Shown piece after piece: positions 37,701-44,622 of a stretch of 64,000 nt of DNA. Numbering within the stretch: the first letter of the stretch is position 1; the number at the start of each line of letters is the position of its first letter. Under the pieces are notes generated by a model. The model did not search any database, was not told where the DNA came from, and saw nothing but the letters and a program-made list of their open reading frames with translations. This stretch comes from Pseudomonas farris (GTDB lineage: Bacteria; Pseudomonadota; Gammaproteobacteria; Pseudomonadales; Pseudomonadaceae), in the NCBI RefSeq assembly GCF_019145235.1, contig NZ_JAHSTV010000005.1, positions 124,001-188,000 of the forward strand, written 5' to 3'. Made by a program: the position numbers and the translations under genes.

Positions 37701-38813
37701 ATGAATCTGCACTTCGAAGAACTCACCGGCACCGACGGCGCACGCATCGGCATCGCCAGCCTGGATGCCGAAAAGTCCCTCAACGCCCTCTCCTTGCCGA
37801 TGATCAACGCCTTGCGCGATCAACTGGACGCCTGGGCCAAGGAGCCACAGATCGTTTGCGTGCTGCTGCGCGGCAATGGCGCCAAGGCTTTTTGCGCCGG
37901 CGGTGAAGTACGCAGCCTGGTGGAGGCGTGTCGCGCCCATCCCGGCGAAGTGCCACCCTTGGCCGCAAACTTCTTTGCGGCAGAATATCGCCTCGACTTC
38001 AACCTGCACACCTACCCCAAACCGCTGATCTGCTGGGGTCATGGTTACGTGCTGGGGGGTGGCATGGGGCTGCTGCAAGGGGCGAGCATTCGGATTGTCA
38101 CGCCGAGCAGCCGGTTGGCGATGCCGGAGATCGGCATCGGCTTGTACCCGGATGTCGGCGCCAGTTGGTTTCTGTCGAGATTGCCCGGCAAGCTCGGATT
38201 GTTTCTCGGCCTGACCGGTGCCCAGATGAACGGTCGTGATGCGATCGATCTGGACCTCGCCGACCGCTTCCTGCGCGATGATCAACAGCATGAGCTGCTC
38301 GAAGGTTTGCTGCAATTGAACTGGCAGGAACAGACAGCCATGCAGCTCAACAGCCTGCTCAAGGCCTTGCAGCAGGAAGCCATTGCGCAGATGCCCGAAG
38401 CACAGTGGCTGCCTCGACGCGAGCAGATCGACGAACTGTTGGATGTCAGCGACGTTCGTTGCGCCTGGAAGGCCATCAGTGCGCTGCACGATCATTCTGA
38501 CCCGTTGCTCGGTCGTGCCGCCAAGACCATGACTGAAGGCTCACCCCTGACCGCCCATCTGGTGTGGGAACAGATCGCTCGCGCCCGGCATCTATCGTTG
38601 GCTCAAGTCTTTCAGATGGAATACACCATGAGCCTTAACTGCTGCCGTCATCCGGAGTTCAGCGAAGGCGTACGAGCGCGGTTGATCGACAAGGACCAGA
38701 AACCTCGCTGGCACTGGCCGGATATCAACACGGTGCCGGAGGCGGCGGTGGAGGCGCATTTCCATAAAGTCTGGGAAGGCCGGCATCCTTTGGCTGATCT
38801 CTCGGAATACTAA
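37701..38813 (+). CDS. 3-hydroxyisobutyryl-CoA hydrolase-like (enoyl-CoA hydratase/isomerase family)
   Basis: A 370-residue crotonase-fold enzyme of the HIBCH type. Features: F-C-A-G-G-E-V (oxyanion hole, about residue 65), G-H-G-Y-V-L-G-G-G-M-G-L, M-P-E-I-G-I-G-L-Y-P-D-V-G-A-S-W-F (catalytic Glu/Asp region), and the C-terminal extension with E-F-S-E-G-V-R-A-x-L-I-D-K-D. The family cleaves 3-hydroxyisobutyryl-CoA in valine breakdown. No other valine genes are nearby, so the physiological substrate is not fixed by context. Confidence 0.88.
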   Translation: MNLHFEELTGTDGARIGIASLDAEKSLNALSLPMINALRDQLDAWAKEPQIVCVLLRGNGAKAFCAGGEVRSLVEACRAHPGEVPPLAANFFAAEYRLDFNLHTYPKPLICWGHGYVLGGGMGLLQGASIRIVTPSSRLAMPEIGIGLYPDVGASWFLSRLPGKLGLFLGLTGAQMNGRDAIDLDLADRFLRDDQQHELLEGLLQLNWQEQTAMQLNSLLKALQQEAIAQMPEAQWLPRREQIDELLDVSDVRCAWKAISALHDHSDPLLGRAAKTMTEGSPLTAHLVWEQIARARHLSLAQVFQMEYTMSLNCCRHPEFSEGVRARLIDKDQKPRWHWPDINTVPEAAVEAHFHKVWEGRHPLADLSEY

Positions 38814-38823
38814 GAATCAGACA

Positions 38824-38858
38824 CAAAAAAAGCGGCGCTTCATGCGCCGCTTTTTTAT
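38824..38858. terminator. Bidirectional terminator
   Basis: CAAAAAAAGCGGCGC / GCGCCGCTTTTTTATTG inverted repeat with a TTCAT loop, between the convergent hydrolase and lipoprotein genes. Confidence 0.9.
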
Positions 38859-38866
38859 TGAGTGGT

Positions 38867-39298
38867 TTACCGGTGGTTGCCTCGGCCATCCCGATCGCCA
38901 TTACGGTGATCGCCCCGACCGCCGCGGTGACGGCCATCCCAGCCGCCACGATCACGACGGTCATGACGGTCCCATCCACGATTCTGATAGACCCGGTAAT
39001 CTGCTCGTGGCGCCGGCTGGTAATAGCGCGGTGCCGATTGATAAACCCGCGGCTGGTGGTAATAACGCGGCGTTGGCTGGTAATACCGTGCTGGCGGTGA
39101 GTAATACCTGCGCGGGGCCGAGTAGTAACGCCCGTCGGAGTAATAAGACCCGCCACCGGAGTAATACGGCGCTGGGGACGTGTAGACATCAGAACGGTAG
39201 TAGCTGCCTCCTCCATCGGAATAGGGTACGCACGCACCAAGAAACAATCCCGATAGAGCAATCAGCAGAATTTGGTGGAGCTTTTTTTGACAGAGCAT
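38867..39298 (-). CDS. Tyr/Arg-rich small lipoprotein (paralogue 1)
   Basis: A 143-residue secreted lipoprotein: signal peptide with lipobox L-G-A-C (Cys about residue 23), then a low-complexity region built of S-Y-Y, R-Y-Y-x-P and P-R-Y-Y units with more than 25 Tyr, and a C-terminal Arg/Asp/Gly/His-rich tail (R-D-R-R-D-R-G-G-W). Unknown function; composition resembles surface-exposed or matrix-associated proteins. A paralogue lies 210 bases upstream on the same strand with the same signal-peptide start (M-L-C-x-K-x-L) and identical untranslated bases before the ATG. Confidence 0.85.
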   Translation of the reverse strand: MLCQKKLHQILLIALSGLFLGACVPYSDGGGSYYRSDVYTSPAPYYSGGGSYYSDGRYYSAPRRYYSPPARYYQPTPRYYHQPRVYQSAPRYYQPAPRADYRVYQNRGWDRHDRRDRGGWDGRHRGGRGDHRNGDRDGRGNHR

Positions 39299-39456
39299 GG
39301 CGGCCTCCTGGACCGCGAGTGAGCCATACCAGCGACGCTGGCAGGCGACAGTCAATTGTTCACAACTGTCGAAAGATCAGACAGTGAATTCAGAATCTGG
39401 TGCGCTCCAGCAACACGTTGAAACAAGTAGCCGATGAAAGGTTTTTCATCTTTTCA

Positions 39457-39495
39457 AAAAAACGGCGCGTCCGTGAGCCGGACGCGCCGCTGTAT
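39457..39495 (-). terminator. Terminator of second Tyr-rich lipoprotein gene
   Basis: GGCGCGTCC / GGACGCGCC nine-base stem, loop GTGAGCC, followed on the minus strand by a run of seven T. It lies 12 bases after the stop of the 39507-39746 gene. Confidence 0.85.
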
Positions 39496-39506
39496 TGATG
39501 AGCTGA

Positions 39507-39746
39507 TTAACGGTGCCCGCGATGATGTCCTCCGTGGTGATGACGGGGATGTCCACCGTAGTAAAAATAGCGATAGCCCCCGTAAAAACGCGGGCCGCCG
39601 TAGTAGTAAGGAGAGTAGTAATAGCCAGGGTAGTAATAAGGTGTCGAATAAACGTCGGCACCCCCTACGTAGTAATAGCAGCCGGACAAGCCCAGACCCA
39701 AAAACACACAGAGCAGTATTCGGCGGAGCTGTTTTCGACAGAGCAT
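39507..39746 (-). CDS. Tyr/Gly/His-rich small lipoprotein (paralogue 2)
   Basis: A 79-residue lipoprotein: signal peptide with lipobox L-S-G-C, then Y-Y-Y, P-Y-Y-Y-P-G-Y-Y and G-G-Y-R-Y-F-Y-Y-G-G repeats, ending in a His-rich tail (H-H-H-G-G-H-H) that could bind metal. Shares the first residues and the region around the ATG (gacagagcatggcggcctcc in plus orientation) with the neighbouring gene, so the two are tandem duplicates that diverged in repeat content. Has its own terminator. Function unknown. Confidence 0.85.
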   Translation of the reverse strand: MLCRKQLRRILLCVFLGLGLSGCYYYVGGADVYSTPYYYPGYYYSPYYYGGPRFYGGYRYFYYGGHPRHHHGGHHRGHR

Positions 39747-39974
39747 GGCGGCCTCCTGGAAGACCCGCAACAGCAGTCGGCACAGGCCGGCTGACACCTG
39801 TTTTGACTTTCAAACCGGTACCGAGTGCCAGAGAGCTTCGGCCTTCAGATCAGCGGCCACTGCGTCCATCTACGGTGCATAGGCATGCGCCAACGCACCA
39901 CGACAAGGCAGGGCATGCCGCTCGTTTATCTTCCCCCTTTCCTCTATGCCCCAAGCCAGAGGGCTCAAGCCGAC

Positions 39975-39993
39975 TTGGCACGGCTCTCGCTTA
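39975..39993 (+). promoter_or_regulatory. Sigma-54 (-24/-12) promoter for guanidine operon
   Basis: TTGGCACG-GCTC-TCGCTT: the -24 GG (39977-39978) and -12 GC (39989-39990) are exactly ten bases apart, and TTGGCACG matches the -24 consensus fully. The -12 box is TCGC instead of TTGC. Transcription would start near 40002, giving a ~200-base leader with the riboswitch. Sigma-54 control fits nitrogen-regulated use of guanidine. No clear NtrC dyad was identified upstream. Confidence 0.7.
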
Positions 39994-40044
39994 ACCAAAG
40001 ACGTGCAGGAGTCATCACAGGTTCGCGGCACCACAATTTGCAAT

Positions 40045-40143
40045 GGCTGACTAGGGTTCCGGCTCGCTTAGGCGAGTGGCTGGTCCGAGAGTTGGCGACC
40101 TCCAGTTGAGGTTACACGGCGGGACAAAAGCCCGGGAGACAAG
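40045..40143 (+). ncRNA. Guanidine-I riboswitch (ykkC/yxkD class)
   Basis: The leader of the ABC transporter operon contains the conserved ykkC blocks in order: CTAGGGTTCCG (40051-40061), CTGGTCCGAGAG (40080-40091) and ACGGCGGGACAAAAGCCCGGGAGA (40116-40139). Helix arms pair around them (CGCTTAGGCG; CCTCCAGTTGAGG). This class binds free guanidinium and turns on export or degradation genes. A CACCG-TTCG-CGGTG hairpin (40145-40158) follows before the ribosome site and may be part of the expression platform; there is no U-tract, so translational control is likely. Confidence 0.92.
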
Positions 40144-40202
40144 CCACCGTTCGCGGTGCCGCTGCCTTCCTGTCCGCCCTTGATCAACTGGAGAACCATC
40201 CC

Positions 40203-41270
40203 ATGTCCCGACTTCGTTTACCCGCCCTGCTCGCCACTGCTTTTGCAGCCCTCGTGAGCGTCTCGTCCCAAGCCGCACAGAAAGACCATTTCAGCGTCTG
40301 CTGGACTATTTATGCCGGCTGGATGCCCTGGGAATATGCCGGCAGCCAAGGCATCGTCGACAAATGGGCGAAAAAGTACGGCATCAAAATCGATGTGGTA
40401 CAGCTCAACGATTACGTCGAATCCATCAACCAATACACCGCCGGCCAGTTTGACGGTTGCACCATGACCAACATGGATGCGCTGACCATTCCGGCTGCCG
40501 GTGGCGTCGACAGCACAGCGCTGATCGTCAGCGACTTCTCCAATGGCAACGACGGCATCGTGCTCAAAGGCGAAGGCAAGAAAGTCGCCGACCTCAAGGG
40601 CATGGATGTCAATCTGGTGGAGCTCTCGGTGTCCCACTACCTATTGGCCCGGGCACTCGATTCGGTGGACCTCACCGAGAAAGACCTGAAAGTGGTCAAC
40701 ACCTCCGACGCCGATATTTCGGCCGCCTTCAACACCGACCAAGTCAACGCCGTCACCACCTGGAACCCGATGCTCTCGGACATCAAGGCCAAGCCCGGCG
40801 TGACCGAAGTGTTCAACTCCAGCCAGGTTCCCGGCGAAATCATGGACATGATGGTGGTCAACAGCGCCACCCTCAAAGACAACCCGGCCCTGGGCAAAGC
40901 CCTGACCGGCGCCTGGTTTGAAGTGGTGGAATTGATGAACACCAAAAACGCCGCCAGCAAAGCCGCCCTCGAACACATGGCCAAAGCCTCGGGCACCGAC
41001 CTGGCCGGTTTCCAGGCGCAACTCGACACCACCAAATTGTTTGCCTCACCGAAAGAAGCGTTGGAGTTCGCCACCAGCAAGCAACTGCCCGACACCATGC
41101 GCAAGGTCGCCGAGTTCTCGTTCCAGCACGGCTTGCTCGGTGAAGGCGCCAAGGACACCAGCGCCATCGGCATGGCCTTCGCCAATGGCGTGACCAGCGG
41201 CGACAAGACCAACCTCAAGCTGCGCTTCGACCCGAGCTACGTGCAGATGGCTGCCGACTCCACGTTGTAA
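40203..41270 (+). CDS. ABC transporter substrate-binding protein (guanidine operon)
   Basis: A 355-residue periplasmic binding protein of the nitrate/sulfonate/taurine (NrtA/SsuA-like) class. It has a signal peptide (about 1-25, S-S-Q-A-A), then the W-T-I-Y-A-G-W-M-P-W-E-Y-A ligand-entry segment and the D-G-C-T-M-T-N-M-D-A-L region. Relatives in ykkC-controlled operons are annotated as putative urea or guanidine-linked transporters. First gene after the riboswitch; GGAG precedes the ATG. Guanidine or a derivative as ligand is inferred. Confidence 0.88.
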   Translation: MSRLRLPALLATAFAALVSVSSQAAQKDHFSVCWTIYAGWMPWEYAGSQGIVDKWAKKYGIKIDVVQLNDYVESINQYTAGQFDGCTMTNMDALTIPAAGGVDSTALIVSDFSNGNDGIVLKGEGKKVADLKGMDVNLVELSVSHYLLARALDSVDLTEKDLKVVNTSDADISAAFNTDQVNAVTTWNPMLSDIKAKPGVTEVFNSSQVPGEIMDMMVVNSATLKDNPALGKALTGAWFEVVELMNTKNAASKAALEHMAKASGTDLAGFQAQLDTTKLFASPKEALEFATSKQLPDTMRKVAEFSFQHGLLGEGAKDTSAIGMAFANGVTSGDKTNLKLRFDPSYVQMAADSTL

Positions 41271-41287
41271 CAACGGAGGACTAGGCC

Positions 41288-42103
41288 ATGCGCCTGATCA
41301 ATCGCCACCCGGATCGCCCGAGTCGCCTGCTGTTGGTGATCCTGCCGTTCGCCTTGGTGCTGTTCGCCTACTTCATGGGCTCGGCCGATCGGCTGATGGA
41401 CAACCCTAATGACAAACTGCTGCCCAGTGCCGTGCAGATGACCGACGCAGTGAAACGCTTGGCCTTCACTGCCGACACCCGCACCGGTGAATACCTGCTC
41501 TGGCAAGACAGCGCCGCCAGCCTGCGACGGCTGGCCATCGGCCTTGGCATCAGTGCGTTGGCCGGGCTGTGCCTGGGCATCGCCGCCGGGACCCTGCCGC
41601 TGTTTGGCGCACCGTTGTCGCCGGTACTCACCGTGCTGTCGATGGTGCCGCCGCTGGCGATCCTGCCGATTCTGTTCATCGTGTTCGGGCTGGGGGAGTT
41701 GTCGAAAGTGATGCTGATCGTGATCGGTATCACCCCATGCCTGGCGCGGGACCTGGAACAGCGCGCCCGGGAAATTCCCGTCGAGTTGCTGATCAAGGCG
41801 CAGACGCTCGGCGCTTCGACCTGGACCTTGATGCTGCGGGTGGTGCTGCCGCAATTGTTGCCGCGCCTGTTGATATCGCTGCGACTGATGCTGGGATCGG
41901 CGTGGTTGTTCCTGATCGCAGCCGAAGCCATCGCCTCCACCGATGGTCTCGGCTATCGGATTTTCCTGGTGCGCCGCTACCTGGCGATGGACGTGATCCT
42001 GCCGTATGTCGTCTGGATCACCCTGCTTGCCTGGCTGATGGATTGGGGCCTGAAACGCCTGACTCAGCGTGCTTTTCCCTGGCACCAAGGTGCCTCCAAA
42101 TGA
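41288..42103 (+). CDS. ABC transporter permease (guanidine operon)
   Basis: A 271-residue inner-membrane permease of the BPD_transp_1 class with about six helices and the cytoplasmic EAA-type loop (E-I-P-V-E-L-L-I-K-A-Q-T-L-G-A-S, about residues 160-175) that contacts the ATPase. Resembles SsuC/NrtB. Lies 17 bases after the binding-protein gene and 19 before the ATPase gene; only one permease gene, so a homodimer is likely. Confidence 0.9.
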   Translation: MRLINRHPDRPSRLLLVILPFALVLFAYFMGSADRLMDNPNDKLLPSAVQMTDAVKRLAFTADTRTGEYLLWQDSAASLRRLAIGLGISALAGLCLGIAAGTLPLFGAPLSPVLTVLSMVPPLAILPILFIVFGLGELSKVMLIVIGITPCLARDLEQRAREIPVELLIKAQTLGASTWTLMLRVVLPQLLPRLLISLRLMLGSAWLFLIAAEAIASTDGLGYRIFLVRRYLAMDVILPYVVWITLLAWLMDWGLKRLTQRAFPWHQGASK

Positions 42104-42122
42104 GTTATGAAGGGGCCCGCGC

Positions 42123-42911
42123 ATGAGCTTCATCAAAGTGAAAAACGTCTGGCAGCAATACGCCGATCAGGTCGTGCTTGAAGGTCTGAACCTGAACGTC
42201 AACGAGGGTGAGTTCTGCACCTTGGTGGGTGCGTCAGGTTGCGGCAAATCGACTTTCCTGCGGCTACTGCTGGGCCAGGAACGGGCCAGTCGCGGCGAGA
42301 TTCTGTTGGACGGCCAGGCCCTGGCCAGCGAACCGGATGCCAGCCGTGGCGTGGTATTCCAGCGCTACTCGGTGTTCCCGCACCTGAGCGTGCTGGACAA
42401 CGTTGCCCTCGGCCTCGAACTGCCGCGCTCGCCCCTGCTGGGGCGGTTGTTCGGCAACGCCAAACGCGAGGCGCGGGAACAGGCTTCGGTGCTGCTGCAC
42501 AAAGTCGGCCTCGGTCACTCGCTGGACAAGTACCCGGCGCAGCTCTCCGGCGGTATGCAACAACGGCTGGCGATTGCCCAGGCGCTGATCATGAAGCCCA
42601 GAGTGCTGCTGCTCGACGAACCCTTCGGTGCGCTCGATCCGGGCATCCGCAAAGACATGCACGGCTTGCTGCTGGAGCTGTGGCGCGAGACGCAGCTGAC
42701 GGTGTTCATGGTCACCCATGACCTGTCCGAAGGTTTCAGCCTCGGCACCCGTTTGCTGGTGTTCGACAAGGTCCGCATCGACCCGCATGCCCCCGGCGCC
42801 TATGGCGCACGCATCACCTACGACATCCCTTTGAACAGCGACCGCCGTGCCAATCGCGCCGCCGTCGACGCCCTGCCGGCTCAGTTGGCAGGTTCGCTTC
42901 GCATCGCTTAG
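42123..42911 (+). CDS. ABC transporter ATP-binding protein (guanidine operon)
   Basis: A 262-residue ATPase of the nitrate/taurine type: Walker A G-A-S-G-C-G-K-S-T (about residues 37-45), Q-loop, signature L-S-G-G-M-Q-Q-R and Walker B V-L-L-L-D-E-P-F-G-A-L-D, then the H-loop in V-T-H-D-L-S-E-G. Energises import with the preceding permease and binding protein. Followed after 12 bases by the first DUF1989 gene. Confidence 0.93.
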   Translation: MSFIKVKNVWQQYADQVVLEGLNLNVNEGEFCTLVGASGCGKSTFLRLLLGQERASRGEILLDGQALASEPDASRGVVFQRYSVFPHLSVLDNVALGLELPRSPLLGRLFGNAKREAREQASVLLHKVGLGHSLDKYPAQLSGGMQQRLAIAQALIMKPRVLLLDEPFGALDPGIRKDMHGLLLELWRETQLTVFMVTHDLSEGFSLGTRLLVFDKVRIDPHAPGAYGARITYDIPLNSDRRANRAAVDALPAQLAGSLRIA

Positions 42912-42923
42912 AGGAATTTATAC

Positions 42924-43649
42924 ATGACTGATTCGACCCAACTATTTCCGCCCTTCGCCGAAGAAATGCTCCCCGGCGGCGGCCATCGTTCTTTCGTTCT
43001 GAAACGCGGCCAATTGCTGCGCCTGACCGACCTGCGCGGCGGTGCCAACGTCAGCCTGACGCTGCTCAATGCGCATGAAAAAACCGAACGCCTGAACCTG
43101 CCCGACAGCCTCAAATGCCAACACACCGCCAAGCTCACCACTGGCCATTGCCTGTACTCGGACATGGGCCGCGTATTGGCGGCAATCACTGCCGACACGT
43201 GCGGCTGGAGCGACAGCCTCGGCGGCGTGCTGTGCGCTGAAGAGGTCGCGCAAAAGTACGGCGCGGGCCGCTATCAGGAACTGCGCAACGGCTTCTTCCG
43301 CAACGGCACCGACAACCTGTTGGTGGAACTGGGCAAGTGGGGTTTGGGCCTGTCCGACCTGTTGATGACCCTCAACCTGTTCAGCCGCGTGAACGTCGAT
43401 GAGGCCGGGCGTTTCCACTTCGTCGAAGGCAATTCCAGGGCCGGTGATTACATCGAGTTGTACGCGCCGATGGACACCTTGGTGGTGCTCACCGCGCTGC
43501 AGCATCCGATGGATCCGGCGCCTGAGTACGCCCCCAAACCGCTGAAGCTCAGCTGGATGAACGCTGACGCGAGTGTCGCCGAACACTGCCGCACCTCGCG
43601 CCCGGAAAACGAGCGCGGCTTCATCAACACCGACCGTCTGTTCGCCTGA
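42924..43649 (+). CDS. Urea amidolyase-associated protein UAAP1 (DUF1989); carboxyguanidine deiminase subunit
   Basis: A 241-residue DUF1989 protein. Conserved patterns: [14 protein letters not shown] near the start and [10 protein letters not shown] with [11 protein letters not shown] (about residues 72-100). Members of this pair were long annotated as urea-carboxylase-associated, and are now known to form a two-subunit deiminase (CgdAB) converting carboxyguanidine to allophanate. The riboswitch upstream supports this. Which of the two genes should be called cgdA and which cgdB I cannot settle from sequence. Confidence 0.88.
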   Translation: MTDSTQLFPPFAEEMLPGGGHRSFVLKRGQLLRLTDLRGGANVSLTLLNAHEKTERLNLPDSLKCQHTAKLTTGHCLYSDMGRVLAAITADTCGWSDSLGGVLCAEEVAQKYGAGRYQELRNGFFRNGTDNLLVELGKWGLGLSDLLMTLNLFSRVNVDEAGRFHFVEGNSRAGDYIELYAPMDTLVVLTALQHPMDPAPEYAPKPLKLSWMNADASVAEHCRTSRPENERGFINTDRLFA

Positions 43650-43660
43650 GGATCGCTGCC

Positions 43661-44314
43661 ATGTCACTCGCTATCGCCACCGCTGCCGTTACTACAAACA
43701 GGCAACCAGAAACCGCGATCTACCGCGCCACCATCCCTGCCGGCGAACCCTGGCTGATGGAGGTCAAGGCCGGCCAGACCTTGCGCATCCTCGATCTGGA
43801 AGGCAATCAGGCCGTCGACACTTTGTTCTACAGCCTCGCCAATCCCAAGGAGCGCTATGACGTACAGCGCACGTTGCGTCGGCAGAACAGCGTCTACCTG
43901 AGCACCGGCAGCGTGCTCTATTCCAACCTCGGAAAACCGATGCTGACCATCGTCGCCGACACTTGCGGGCGTCACGACACCCTCGGCGGTGCCTGCGCCC
44001 AAGAGAGCAACACGGTGCGTTATGCGCTGGAGAAACGCTACATGCACAGCTGTCGCGACAACTACCTGCGCGCCTGTGCCCACGATGGTCGGCTGGGCAA
44101 GGGAGACATCGGGCCGAACATCAACTTCTTCATGAACGTGCCGGTGACGGCCGACGGTGGCCTGACCTTCGAAGACGGGATTTCGGCGCCGGGCAAATAC
44201 GTCGACCTGCGGGCCGAGATGGACGTGATCTTGCTGATCTCCAACTGCCCGCAACTGAACAACCCCTGCAACGCCTACAACCCGACTCCTGCGGAGCTGC
44301 TGGTATGGAACTGA
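43661..44314 (+). CDS. Urea amidolyase-associated protein UAAP2 (DUF1989); carboxyguanidine deiminase subunit
   Basis: A 217-residue DUF1989 paralogue of the preceding gene. It contains [21 protein letters not shown] and the C-terminal [16 protein letters not shown] signature of UAAP2, with several Cys and His suited to zinc binding. Expected to pair with UAAP1 as the carboxyguanidine deiminase. Eleven bases separate the two genes. A 308-base gap with a REP pair follows before the carboxylase. Confidence 0.88.
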   Translation: MSLAIATAAVTTNRQPETAIYRATIPAGEPWLMEVKAGQTLRILDLEGNQAVDTLFYSLANPKERYDVQRTLRRQNSVYLSTGSVLYSNLGKPMLTIVADTCGRHDTLGGACAQESNTVRYALEKRYMHSCRDNYLRACAHDGRLGKGDIGPNINFFMNVPVTADGGLTFEDGISAPGKYVDLRAEMDVILLISNCPQLNNPCNAYNPTPAELLVWN

Positions 44315-44403
44315 AAATTTCGCGCTTGCGGCGGTGGTTGTTTGCCCTCTGCCAGTCCCGCTCCGGCCAGTGCCTAAAAAAGTAAAAACACCACAACCCA
44401 AAT

Positions 44404-44503
44404 GTGGGAGCGGGCTTGCTCGCGAAGGGGCCGTCACATCCAGCATTGATGTCGACTGACACTCCGCTTTCGCGAGCAAGCCCGCTCCCACAGGGGGTCA
44501 GCG
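44404..44503. repeat. REP pair between deiminase and carboxylase genes
   Basis: Inverted copies of 'tgtgggagcgggcttgctcg' separated by about 55 bases. Extragenic, inside the operon. The rest of this 308-base gap (44315-44622) holds a GCCGAGG/CCTCGGC stem (44534-44551) and the carboxylase ribosome site; no promoter is obvious. Confidence 0.92.
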
Positions 44504-44622
44504 GTGTTTTTGAAGTGAACTGATTCTGCCGCCGAGGACGACCTCGGCGCCTATCGAAAAACTGCGGGACGGCCCGCATCCCAGGTCGAGGCTGATGCGT
44601 TATCGCCTCCGGGGGTTATGCC

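Noticed and set aside
39876..39905. NtrC-binding dyad upstream of the sigma-54 promoter
   Set aside because: GGTGC and GCACC half-sites are present but in the reverse order to the TGCACC...GGTGCA dyad, so not a proper site.
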